Assembly: GCA_005281725.1 (NCBI GenBank)
Contig: SSBO01000003.1
Location: 3,968,495 to 4,032,494, forward strand
Length of the DNA stretch: 64,000 bases
Source of the DNA: Wuchereria bancrofti
Taxonomy: Eukaryota; Nematoda; Chromadorea; Rhabditida; Onchocercidae
Direction: 5' to 3'
A program made the position numbers and the translations under genes. The notes beneath the pieces were generated by a model. The model was not told the DNA's origin, searched no databases, and saw nothing but the letters and a program-made list of their open reading frames with translations. Positions 55,201 through 62,400 of this stretch are shown here, piece after piece (positions within the stretch are counted from its first letter, which is position 1; the number at the start of each line of letters is the position of its first letter).

Positions 55201-56368
55201 GTTTGATATGGAATAGTTTAATATTAAAAATAAGTTGTAATTGGTTATTTATCATAAGTTATTAGTTTCGATTAAGTTAAATTAATTGAGCACTAAAATA
55301 TATTTACATATTTTATTTAAAAAACCAAAAAAATTGATAATTTAATCAATAATAAGCAAATTAATAAGATATTTGTAAGAAATATTAGTTAGAGATTAAG
55401 GTGCATCAAAACTTTTTTTTCTTTTTTCTTTCTTCTTAATTTAAAATAATTTAAAAATGATTTAAATTGTAGAACATTAAAATTTTGAAATTTCTCATTT
55501 CTTTTTTTGTCATTTTTAAATCATTTATTTTGTTAATGATAATATATTCCAATAGAAACTAATAAATAAAAATTTGTAGTGTTGGATTTTCAACATTTGG
55601 TACACTTCCACGTACGCTTGACACGGGAATATCAGAAGCAGCAGCAGCAGCATCGTTATCATTATCCTCGCAAATTTCATTGGATGAATTTTTGAAACGT
55701 ATTGGTTTGGGACATTGTGCATTAAAACTTAATATGGCTGGTGTTAGTAGAGTTTCGGATTTAATACGTCTTGGACATATTGATTTACTCAGTTACGGGT
55801 TAATTGCTGAAGAAGTACAGATGATACGGAATGCATTAAAAAGGTATTTTTAAGTATTAATTATGAAACTTTAACTAATTATACATAATTGTGAATTTAA
55901 TTGGTAATTTTAGCACATTTAAATATATGCTTTCTTTATTTTAATAATTTTTTTTTGTCTTTAGAATTATCAATCAATTAAACATTTGATTAAATAATTT
56001 TAATGGTACACTTTTAATCTTATTTCATTAATTTTTTGTTTCTTTTTTTAAAGTTTAATTTCATATTTCATTGTAATCTAATAGTTTCAATAAATTATCA
56101 CTTTGTATCATAGAATTTTCTTTCTCTTTTTATCTTTTGATGAAAAGAAAAAGATAAATATTTTAATTAAATTTATTTAAGGCCATGTCCAACTACAACA
56201 TTGCAACATATGAGAAATCGTCCGGAACATCAACGTGTACCGCCGCCACTACATCATTTCTCTTCTCAATCGCATTCAGCTGCTGTTCGTACTTCATCAC
56301 GGCTTGCAACAATGCCACGTGTGCTATCATCAATTTCAACATCTAATAAAGATAGTTTCTTCGTATAA
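28089..56368 (+). CDS. vab-1: Eph receptor tyrosine kinase (ephrin receptor), 24 exons, complete
   Basis: Single-pass receptor for ephrins; on ligand binding, Eph kinases autophosphorylate and signal in cell guidance, adhesion and morphogenesis. I joined 24 exons at GT..AG sites; all phases agree, giving 1,140 residues. Seen in order: signal peptide with hydrophobic core at about 18-36; ephrin-binding domain 41-218; Cys-rich/EGF-like region about 219-346; two fibronectin III domains about 347-447 and 448-536; acidic linker 547-565; transmembrane helix 578-600; juxtamembrane [12 protein letters not shown] (Tyr677, Tyr683); kinase about 702-968 with [12 protein letters not shown] Lys741, alpha-C Glu758, HRDLAARN Asp835, DFG Asp853, activation-loop Tyr868 and WTAPEA; SAM about 1022-1079; tail ending SFFV. 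All catalytic residues are present, so an active kinase is expected. C. elegans has one Eph receptor, VAB-1, of similar size. The symbol is conditional on nematode origin. An in-frame TGA at 28044 precedes the first Met. Introns hold no other gene that I can see. Confidence 0.96.
29332..29382. repeat. (GT)n microsatellite in Eph intron 1
   Basis: TATGTATGTGTGTGTGTG-type run interrupted by TATG units. Confidence 0.85.
30091..30182. repeat. Imperfect TTGGCC/CATATGC tandem repeat
   Basis: TTGGCCATTTNTT..CATATGC occurs twice about 45 bp apart, with CTTGGCTC and CTCACATGGC variants between and after. Confidence 0.55.
31201..31213 (+). promoter_or_regulatory. AGGTTAAAGGTTA element in Eph intron 1
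   Basis: Exact copy of the 13-mer found before the Eph start codon, here on the plus strand. Confidence 0.4.
35356..35435 (+). CDS. vab-1: Eph receptor exon 2: start of ephrin-binding domain
   Basis: Residues 41-67. Reads VILLDT..ELRW..., matching the first strands of the Eph ligand-binding domain. TTTTTAG acceptor and GTAAGT donor; phase 1 in, phase 0 out. It is separated from exon 1 by a 7.1-kb intron. Confidence 0.93.
35436..37849 (+). other. Eph receptor intron 2 (2.4 kb)
   Basis: Starts GTAAGT and ends TTTTCAAG. AT-rich with no other exon recognised; a cluster of four GGTCA half-sites lies at 36688-36776. Confidence 0.85.
37850..37993 (+). CDS. vab-1: Eph receptor exon 3: ephrin-binding domain
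   Basis: Residues 68-115. Contains [11 protein letters not shown] and [18 protein letters not shown], the conserved W(E)E..G and YxVCNV..NWLRT blocks of the family. TTTTCAAG acceptor and GTTAGT donor, phase 0 on both sides. Confidence 0.95.
38798..38928 (+). CDS. vab-1: Eph receptor exon 4: ephrin-binding domain
   Basis: Residues 116-158 plus two bases. Contains [11 protein letters not shown] and [10 protein letters not shown], the conserved Cys-containing core of the Eph ligand-binding domain. TTTCAG acceptor and GTAAGT donor. Confidence 0.95.
39500..39662 (+). CDS. vab-1: Eph receptor exon 5: ephrin-binding domain
   Basis: Completes W159 and encodes residues up to 213. Contains [11 protein letters not shown] and [17 protein letters not shown], matching the Eph segment before the conserved VxVYYKxCP. 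TTTTTTAG acceptor, phase 0 out at GTTTGT. Confidence 0.95.
39663..42522 (+). other. Eph receptor intron 5 (2.9 kb)
   Basis: AT-rich with no exon-like island. Contains one AGGTTAAAGGTTA element on the minus strand and scattered TGACC half-sites near 40.3-40.7 kb. Confidence 0.85.
40331..40343 (-). promoter_or_regulatory. AGGTTAAAGGTTA element in Eph intron 5
   Basis: Exact copy of the 13-mer on the minus strand, with a TGACC half-site a few bases upstream. Confidence 0.4.
42523..42649 (+). CDS. vab-1: Eph receptor exon 6: end of ligand-binding domain, start of Cys-rich region
   Basis: Residues 214-255 plus one base. [10 protein letters not shown] closes the ephrin-binding domain; [15 protein letters not shown] and GKCVPNS follow, as in other Eph receptors (FPxTxxG..., xGxCVxN). 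TTTTAG acceptor and GTATGG donor. Confidence 0.95.
43148..43264 (+). CDS. vab-1: Eph receptor exon 7: Cys-rich region
   Basis: Residues 256-294 region. Reads [22 protein letters not shown], with the Cys spacing of the Eph sushi/EGF-like module. ATTTCAG acceptor and GTTAGT donor. A 5.8-kb intron follows. Confidence 0.95.
43927..43970. repeat. (GA)n tract in Eph intron 7
   Basis: Run of GAGAGA followed by GGAGGGAGGG. Confidence 0.85.
44237..44284. repeat. Perfect inverted repeat, 17-bp arms, 14-nt loop
   Basis: Arms CATACATACCGTAGTAG and CTACTACGGTATGTATG are exact complements, spaced by CAGTCGTGGCACTA, inside Eph intron 7. It could fold as a hairpin in DNA or RNA. Confidence 0.85.
44437..44449 (+). 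promoter_or_regulatory. AGGTTAAAGGTTA element in Eph intron 7
   Basis: Exact copy of the 13-mer, followed six bases later by an AGGTCA half-site. Confidence 0.4.
48560..48765. repeat. Two diverged direct copies in Eph intron 7
   Basis: AAGTAGTTTCAAG..AAATATTT.ATTT.AAATCATTT.AA occurs at about 48562-48610 and 48701-48752. Confidence 0.6.
49088..49243 (+). CDS. vab-1: Eph receptor exon 8: EGF-like Cys-rich region
   Basis: About residues 295-346. Reads [23 protein letters not shown] then [10 protein letters not shown], the conserved CxxCPxxS..CxCxxGYYR pattern of the family. TTTTAG acceptor and GTAAGT donor. Confidence 0.95.
49530..49627 (+). CDS. vab-1: Eph receptor exon 9: first half of fibronectin III domain 1
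   Basis: Residues 347-379. [12 protein letters not shown] and VVIEWDEP are typical A and B strands of an FN3 domain with the core Trp. TTTATAG acceptor, donor GTTATT. Confidence 0.92.
50191..50393 (+). CDS. vab-1: Eph receptor exon 10: second half of fibronectin III domain 1
   Basis: Residues 380-446 plus two bases. [11 protein letters not shown] resembles the YxVxCxxC strand of Eph FN3-1; [20 protein letters not shown] is the L.p.t.Y...v.a.N strand pair. The donor GTAGAC overlaps an in-frame TAG, so splicing is needed to continue. Confidence 0.93.
50683..50791 (+). CDS. vab-1: Eph receptor exon 11: first half of fibronectin III domain 2
   Basis: Residues 447-483. Reads [21 protein letters not shown], an FN3 B-strand with its core Trp. 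TTGCAG acceptor and GTTAGT donor; phase agrees with both neighbours. Confidence 0.92.
50911..51009 (+). CDS. vab-1: Eph receptor exon 12: fibronectin III domain 2
   Basis: Residues 484-516. Contains [16 protein letters not shown], the conserved L.P.t.Y.f.v strand of FN3. TTCAG acceptor, GTAAGT donor, phase 0 both ends. Confidence 0.93.
51235..51386 (+). CDS. vab-1: Eph receptor exon 13: end of FN3-2 and acidic extracellular linker
   Basis: Residues 517-566 plus two bases. [15 protein letters not shown] is the FN3 G-strand region (N.xGxGxWSEP). An unusual acidic stretch, [14 protein letters not shown], follows just before the membrane. The donor GTAAAT was chosen because it gives the right phase for the transmembrane exon. 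Confidence 0.9.
51411..51555. repeat. Imperfect tandem repeat in Eph intron 13
   Basis: Three to four units of about 45 bp of the form ATTCAAATT.TTAGTTTATA.ATT.CT.AAA.TT.CTAA. Confidence 0.65.
51577..51737 (+). CDS. vab-1: Eph receptor exon 14: transmembrane helix
   Basis: Residues 567-620 plus one base. [19 protein letters not shown] is a clear membrane-spanning helix (578-600) followed by a basic stop-transfer run, [15 protein letters not shown] acceptor, GTATTT donor. Confidence 0.94.
52092..52115 (+). CDS. vab-1: Eph receptor exon 15: 24-nt juxtamembrane micro-exon
   Basis: Adds eight codons (VRRYSCSY and a shared Gly) with two tyrosines just inside the membrane. ATTTCAG acceptor and GTAGGC donor are both present, and the phase (1/1) matches both neighbours. 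Because it is a multiple of three, skipping it would keep the frame. Its small size makes it the least certain internal exon. Confidence 0.78.
52605..52673 (+). CDS. vab-1: Eph receptor exon 16: juxtamembrane segment
   Basis: Residues 629-651 plus one base, reading [26 protein letters not shown] acceptor and GTAAGT donor; phase agrees with both neighbours. Divergent sequence, with no recognised motif of its own. Confidence 0.85.
52873..52982 (+). CDS. vab-1: Eph receptor exon 17: juxtamembrane tyrosine motif
   Basis: Residues 652-688. Contains [14 protein letters not shown], the family's YxDPxxYEDP juxtamembrane motif, whose two tyrosines (677, 683) autoinhibit the kinase until phosphorylated and then bind SH2 proteins. 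Confidence 0.96.
53237..53374 (+). CDS. vab-1: Eph receptor exon 18: kinase N-lobe, glycine loop
   Basis: Residues 689-734. Reads [18 protein letters not shown] then [11 protein letters not shown], the ATP-binding glycine loop. TTATAG acceptor and GTAAGA donor, phase 0. Confidence 0.97.
53408..53462. repeat. Short tandem duplication in Eph intron 18
   Basis: GTCATAGCTATATTTTATAC is repeated exactly, 29 bp apart. Confidence 0.85.
53637..53780 (+). CDS. vab-1: Eph receptor exon 19: kinase N-lobe, catalytic lysine
   Basis: Residues 735-782. VAIKTLK carries the ATP-anchoring Lys741; [12 protein letters not shown] carries the alpha-C Glu758; [11 protein letters not shown] follows, as in all Eph kinases. 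Confidence 0.97.
53911..54066 (+). CDS. vab-1: Eph receptor exon 20: kinase hinge to HR of HRD
   Basis: Residues 783-834. [18 protein letters not shown] is the hinge and alpha-[18 protein letters not shown] ends the exon, splitting HRD between exons. GTAATT donor, phase 0. Confidence 0.97.
54200..54412 (+). CDS. vab-1: Eph receptor exon 21: catalytic loop and activation segment
   Basis: Residues 835-905. DLAARNVL with catalytic Asp835, ADFGLSR with Asp853, activation-loop Tyr868 in QEYTTNGGK, then VRWTAPEAI and [19 protein letters not shown] acceptor and GTGATT donor. Confidence 0.97.
54940..55196 (+). CDS. vab-1: Eph receptor exon 22: kinase C-lobe
   Basis: Residues 906-990 plus two bases. 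[27 protein letters not shown] and [16 protein letters not shown] are Eph C-lobe blocks. The donor GTAAGT overlaps AAG TAA. Reading through it would stop the protein before the SAM domain, so the spliced form is preferred. Confidence 0.96.
55580..55843 (+). CDS. vab-1: Eph receptor exon 23: SAM domain
   Basis: Residues 991-1078. After a linker with five Ala codons, [26 protein letters not shown] and [16 protein letters not shown] match the helices of a sterile alpha motif, the domain that follows the kinase in Eph receptors. TTTGTAG acceptor and GTATTT donor. Confidence 0.94.
56182..56368 (+). CDS. vab-1: Eph receptor exon 24: C-terminal tail and stop
   Basis: Residues 1079-1140 and TAA. Ser/His/Pro-rich tail ending DSFFV. 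The last residues fit a hydrophobic-x-hydrophobic PDZ ligand. The acceptor (TATTTAAG) is weaker than the others, but the phase is right. Confidence 0.88.
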
Positions 56369-56769
56369 TAAGCATTATGCAATTAATTATTTAATTAATT
56401 GTTTTAAGTTGATAGATAGAATATTATAATTAGCAAATGTAAATATGAGGTATTATTATTGTTATAAATTATGATTAAAAGAGATGACACTTGCTAGTAT
56501 TTAATATTTAAAATTTTACAATTCAAACAGGTACTAATTACTCATTAATACATATTTGTTAAATATATTAGAAAAATAAGTTTTCCTTTTTTTATCTTTT
56601 TTAGAAATGAATGTATCTTTTATGGAATTAATTAGTTAATTAGACAATTAATTAACTATGATATATGTTAAGATTAATATGTTATTTTTGTAAGTCCGGT
56701 GTAATTATATATGTCATTGTTCACTACTGTTTACAACTTTGTTATGTTTTGTAGTTTTATTCGATCTTG

Positions 56770-56938
56770 TCTTTTTTTTTTGGAATTTTTTTTTCTGTAC
56801 AATAATCAAAACAACGTTACTAAATTACTTTTTTTCTTCTGAATTATATTTGTTTTTTTTTTTTGAAATTTTTTTCTGTACAAATAATCAAAATAGCATT
56901 ACTAAATTACTTTTTTTCTTCTGAATTATATTTGTTTA
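56770..56938. repeat. Tandem duplication, two copies of about 80 bp
   Basis: CTGTACA.ATAATCAAAA and ACTAAATTACTTTTTTTCTT then CTGAATTATATTTG occur twice in a row, probably within or just past the Eph 3' UTR. Confidence 0.85.
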
Positions 56939-56973
56939 TTTTGTATGGAAAAGAAAGAAAAAAAAGATATACC

Positions 56974-56995
56974 AATAAATATTAATATCAATAAA
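56974..56995 (+). terminator. Poly(A) signal candidates for the Eph receptor
   Basis: Two AATAAA hexamers 16 nt apart, about 610 nt past the stop. Other AATAAA copies occur nearby, so the true site cannot be chosen by eye. Confidence 0.25.
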
Positions 56996-57748
56996 TATCA
57001 CTCATAACTCTTCATAATTCATTCAAATTAAAAATTGAAATTTAAAGAAAATGAGTTAATGCCATAAAATTACTTCTTTCTCCAAATATTCAATATATTT
57101 TCTTTTCTTTCTTTTTCTTTTAAAATTTAATTTGAATTTTTCTTTATGAATTAATCGCAATCTCCTTTTTTCAGCTTGTTTTTTCTTATTAAATAATTTC
57201 TCTGAAATTTCAAAATTTTCAATGAAATTTTGGATGGAAGAAAAAAATTAATAAATTTGATCAAAAATATATTTTTCTTTATTTCTATAGATTATTCTTA
57301 TCATCTAATTATCCATTTCTATCATTTCAATGACATTTCCTCCTCTAAATTGCTTTTAAAATCCCATTAAATGAGTTTTTTTTTTTTCGACTTAACATTT
57401 TATTCTAAACCATTCAAATTTCTTCCAAGAATTTACTTATTATTTACTTGTTCATTTATTTACTTGTTTACACTTATGCTAAATATGTGTAGAGTTTCCA
57501 TTTTTTCTTTTTTTTATATCAGAATGATGCAATTTACCGGAATTATTTGTGAATTTTTATTCAATTCATCCTAGGTGCCTTTATTTTTAGACAAAATATG
57601 CATTCGCACTTTTTCTTTTGCGAAGTTTTCTGTATATTTTTGTATATTTACGTACGTCAGCTTTTTACACAATATAAAATATATTATCATAAATTGCAGC
57701 AAATATTCAAACCTTACATATTTATATAAAAAATGGCCTATTTTATCA

Positions 57749-57995
57749 TATTAAAAGTTGGCTCATTCATAATTGATGATAAAAAAAAGCATTTACAGTC
57801 GATGATAAAAAAAACTCGGCTCATTTATAGTTAATGATAAAAGGAAAGGAGCTTCTTTAAATATTTAATAAGGACTTTTTTATGATAAGAATAGTTAATG
57901 ATAAGAGTGACTTATTGATGATAAGAATGACATAACTTATTTACAATGATAAAAAGAATTTGGCTCATTTGTAATCAGTAATAATCATTTATTAC
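57749..57995. repeat. GGCTCATT / GATGATAA degenerate repeat
   Basis: GGCTCATT(C/T)(A/G)TA occurs three times (about 57760, 57814 and 57963), each followed by (A/G)(T/A)NGATAAAA-type units; further GATAA copies lie between. Confidence 0.55.
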
Positions 57996-59139
57996 ATAAT
58001 TGAGCTGGAATTATCAAAGAAAAAAAAGGAAAAGCTGGCATGGAGAAACATGTTTAGTGTAAATTGTATGTAAAACTATTTGTAATTCATTCGATCAATT
58101 TAAACTATTTGCTTTTATAAATGCTTTAATCAATTAATTAATTTAATTTCAGATATTTAATTAATTTAAAAATGTACGAATGATTTGATTGTAGTAGTAC
58201 TAGTAGTAGAATATGAGTTAGTGATAAATGTGTTACCTTGGAAAGAGAAGGGCAATTTTTTTTCTTATTTTTTATAATCAATTTTTAATGTTTATTAAGC
58301 TTATCAATTATTATTTGATATTTATGTATAATAATAAATAATGATAATAAATTAACTGAGAATTTATTTCGTTTTTTTTTTTTCGATTTAATAGTTAGAA
58401 ATTAAATGATATAATGGTAATGTATGCACAAAAAAGAATAAACAAGAAAGAAGTAAGAAGGAAGATAATAATGCAATATATTATTATAATTTAATTATTT
58501 GAAAAGAAAAAATTGAAATCGATCATAAAACCATAATTTCTATTACTTATTAAGTGAAGGGTTATTTTTCTGTGGTTTTTCTCGAGACAAAATTTAAATG
58601 AATAATTTCGTTATTTTAGAATAAGCGAAATAATTAATTAAGAAATGTTGGTTGATAACTGAAGTGGTAACACAATTCATGAAAAAAAGAAAAGTGAATC
58701 ATTTCAAGAATATTGCATATTTTCCAACATTTAAATGTATAATGAATTTCTTAATCACTTGGGAAGTCATTATTAATTGATGTGATAGAAAAAAAAAATC
58801 GCTCAAATAAATTTGGAATATTACTATTTTTTTTTACTTCACTATTTCCTGTAATTTAAATTAAACTAAATTACATATTAAATCATTTAAGAATTTACAG
58901 AATTTTGTTCAGTTTAATTTTTCTGATATTGTCAATAACATTGCTGTTATATAGAAACATACGATAATGAAATGAATCTGATGATTATTATTTAATATCT
59001 GTTTAATTTGTATATATTTAATAATCTTTGAGATTAAATATTATAATACTCAGATATCTTATCAAAAACAACTTATCAATTTATGATGTAATTCAAACAT
59101 TTCAAATATATTTATACAATATTTTTCACCAATATTAAT

Positions 59140-59145
59140 TTTATT
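59140..59145 (-). terminator. Poly(A) signal candidate for the minus-strand gene
   Basis: AATAAA on the minus strand 40 nt downstream of the TAA, a usual distance for a short 3' UTR. The AT-rich background makes chance matches common. Confidence 0.5.
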
Positions 59146-59184
59146 ATTACTAAAATTTTCCTTAAAATTTATATCACAGCAAAA

Positions 59185-59465
59185 TTATGCAATCATAGAA
59201 TATAAAATTTTACTAAATCTTGAATTAGGCATTTCTAAGGCATTCTTATACAATGCTGCAATTCCACCATTCTTTTCACGTAGAATTTTTCCAATTCCAA
59301 TTACTAATTGATTAGCATATTTGTTTTTTATCAAATTAGCATCATTTGAATTATTATTATTATTATTAATACTGCTATTATTATTATTATTATTATTATT
59401 ACTAATATTATTACTGCTGCCTTGTTGCTTAACTGCATCATCATTGAAATGAATACTATTATCCA
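59185..59465 (-). CDS. Minus-strand gene, last exon with Asn tract and stop
   Basis: CTTTTCAG acceptor; 93 codons including TAA. An (AAT)n stretch is translated as runs of eight and six Asn, followed by a non-repetitive tail ending SKILYSMIA. An AATAAA lies 40 nt past the stop. Confidence 0.8.
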
Positions 59466-62400
59466 CTGAAAAGAATTTTAAATGAATTGGTTAATGGTAT
59501 TCAAATAATGATTTAAATAATTTAAAAAACCAGCAAAAAATTAACACTATATCGTTATGATTTCATCAACGTTTTTTTAATTTTTACTTGTTAAATTTTA
59601 TGAAAAATTTCATCAAATTACGTGAAAAATAATAAATATTATTAACCTTGTCTGTGAGATGTTTGGTGTATTGTATCCATCAGTTTTTTTTGTGTTTTCA
59701 GAGCCTGAATTGTGAAAGTAAATAATAGAAATAAAAAATTTGATAATAGTAATAATAGGAGTGAATAATATAATAATAGTAATAACAGATATAAATATTT
59801 CAATAATAGTAATAAATAATATAATAACAGTAATAATGGTAATAAATAATATAATAATAGCAATAATAGTGATAAATAATATAATAATAGTAACAACAAT
59901 AAATTATGCAAAATTCTTCGACAGATTTCAATAGAAATAAAATTTGCATATAAAAAGAATGAAAATGATAAATAGATGAAATGAATGAATGAATGAGTTG
60001 AATGAATGAATGAGTTGAATGAATGAATGAGTTGAATGAATGAATGAGTTGAATGAATGAATGAATTGAATGAATGAAATCAAATCAAATTTGAATTGTA
60101 GAATGAATTATTACTATGTATGATAAATAGAAAATTTATATGGAAGAAAATTTTTATGAAATAATTTTTTTTCCTTTTGATGAAATGAAATATTTAAGTA
60201 CTAAAAAAAAGAAAACGAAAGGACTATATTTTATCAAATTATCTTCTCTTTTTTATAGTTAAACTTACCATAGATGAAATCGATGAAGTAGGCAGTGAAT
60301 CTATGAAATGATTTTGTTGAAAATATGATGATGTGCTATGCGATACTAATTTATTATCAATTTCTGAAATGTTAAAAAATTATTACTTTATTAAATTAAA
60401 TTATTATTACTTTACTTTTATCATATTCATTTCTTATTATTATCAGATGAATTATGTCAACTGGTCGTTTAATTATTTCAAAAATACAATTCCGATTCAA
60501 ATGAGAAAAAAAAAATTATATACCATTATGAATTTCATTCGATTTAATTGATTGTGATTTTGATTGCAGTGCTACAATTGGTGTCTAAAAAAATTGCAAT
60601 CAACATTTTTTTTTGTATTATTATCATTATTTTCCATCTAATTATATCTCAGTGACCTCTGTAAGAAAAAAAACAAAAAAAAAGCATTCATAAAATTGAA
60701 TTGCAACCGTCAACCATAAATTTCTGCTTTTGAGAAGGAAAAAAATATTCCCAATTTATCATCATCCCATGATCAACTTAAATTTTCTTGAGAAAAAATA
60801 AATAAATTCACATATTCAATAAATTACTGCACTTCAGCAGTACTTATTCAGTTTCATTATTATCTTACCATAATGTTCTTATCGGTTTCATTGATTTCTA
60901 AATTTTGATCAGTGGACGATTCACCATCGGTTGTTTCAATTCTTGTCCCAAGCTAACAAAGAATTTATTTAAAAATTTCTATCATTTAATTTTACTTTTC
61001 TTTGAAAAAAAGGATTGAAAAACAAAAAGAGAAAAAAGTAAGATAAAAATAGCACTTGAAGTTAATTCATGATAAAGTTAAACTTATTTCTTAATTTTAT
61101 TTTATAAAATTGAAGACATAATGAGAATTATAATTAGTTTATACCATGCTAACAAGTGGTGAAGCGAATGATGCAAGTTGTTGTTGAAAATGATCGAAAT
61201 GTAATTTATTTTGCTCATTTGATGATAACATTGGTGTTATCACTTGAATAGGTTCTGCAGCATCCTAAAATATTTTAAAAGAAATGAATAATTTAAATTA
61301 AAAGAAAAAAGGAATAAATCTAAGATTTTTAAATTCTTCTCTAGGTTTATTTTTTCCTGCATTTAAATAGGTGAACAAATATTAGTGAAATTATAAAACG
61401 TTCAATTATAATTTTACTTTACATATGATTTGCTTCATTCTCCTTTTCTCGTTTTTTTAATGAACTTAAATTCACTGAAATGCCACTACTTTTTTTACAT
61501 AGCTGTGTTATAATTCATTTGTTCATGTAATGTTGTGATAACTTTTTCATGCAAATTATTAATAACTGAAAATCTTTTGATAACACCCTAATCAAGATTA
61601 CTAGGAATCAAATTTCATGTGTTTTGAGTTGCCAAAATATGATTTTAATAAAGAAGTTGGCATATATAGAATAATAAGCAATTTGATAAATATGAATTAT
61701 TTAATTTTGATGCTTTGCATTGATTCTAATTTTTTGATTTTGATAATTTTTGATTTGAAAAACTTTAAGTTTTTGATGAAATATGATAAAGTTTGACAAA
61801 CAATAAATTAAAAAATTTGATAAACAACAAGCGATAATGTTTAAAGGAAAAAACCATCAGAAAGAATTAATTTTCATAATTATAAAGCAGTTTTTAAACC
61901 TTTTGCTTAGAGATATCATATTTTTCCGCTTCAGGAATATTGATTGTTGTTATGTTTAATTCTTCTAATCGCTCTAAAAATTAGCTAATTAAGCAAAATT
62001 GCTGGAAAAAAAAATTTTTTTTTCCTACATTTTTGTTAAAATATATTTTTGAAAGGCTCAAAATACAAGCATGAAAAAGAAAAAAAAACGNNNNNNNNNN
62101 TATTGATTGTTGTTATGTTTAATTCTTCTAATCGCTCTAAAAATTAGCTAATTAAGCAAAATTGCTGGAAAAAAAAATTTTTTTTTCCTACATTTTTGTT
62201 AAAATATATTTTTGAAAGGCTCAAAATACAAGCATGAAAAAGAAAAAAAAACGATGAAAATACATTCATACAAATTTTTTAGTAAGATTTTTTAATGAAA
62301 AATTTTTCACAAATTTTAAAATTTCTGATTTATAACCTTAACAAATACAAAAATTTCTAAATTTATAACCTTACTCATAGTAACTAATACGCCTACAATT

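Larger units (their letters stand above)
56369..59139. other. Convergent intergenic spacer
   Basis: Holds the Eph 3' UTR and the end of the opposing transcript, plus two repeats listed separately. No gene seen. Confidence 0.75.

Noticed and set aside
59642..59911. Leu/Tyr-rich open frames on both strands over the AATAATAGT minisatellite
   Set aside because: Pure repeat translation, except the short 59647-59704 exon, which belongs to the minus-strand gene.
62101..62136. Second copy of the RLEELN exon fragment right of the gap
   Set aside because: Exact duplicate at an assembly gap; treated as an artefact, not an exon.
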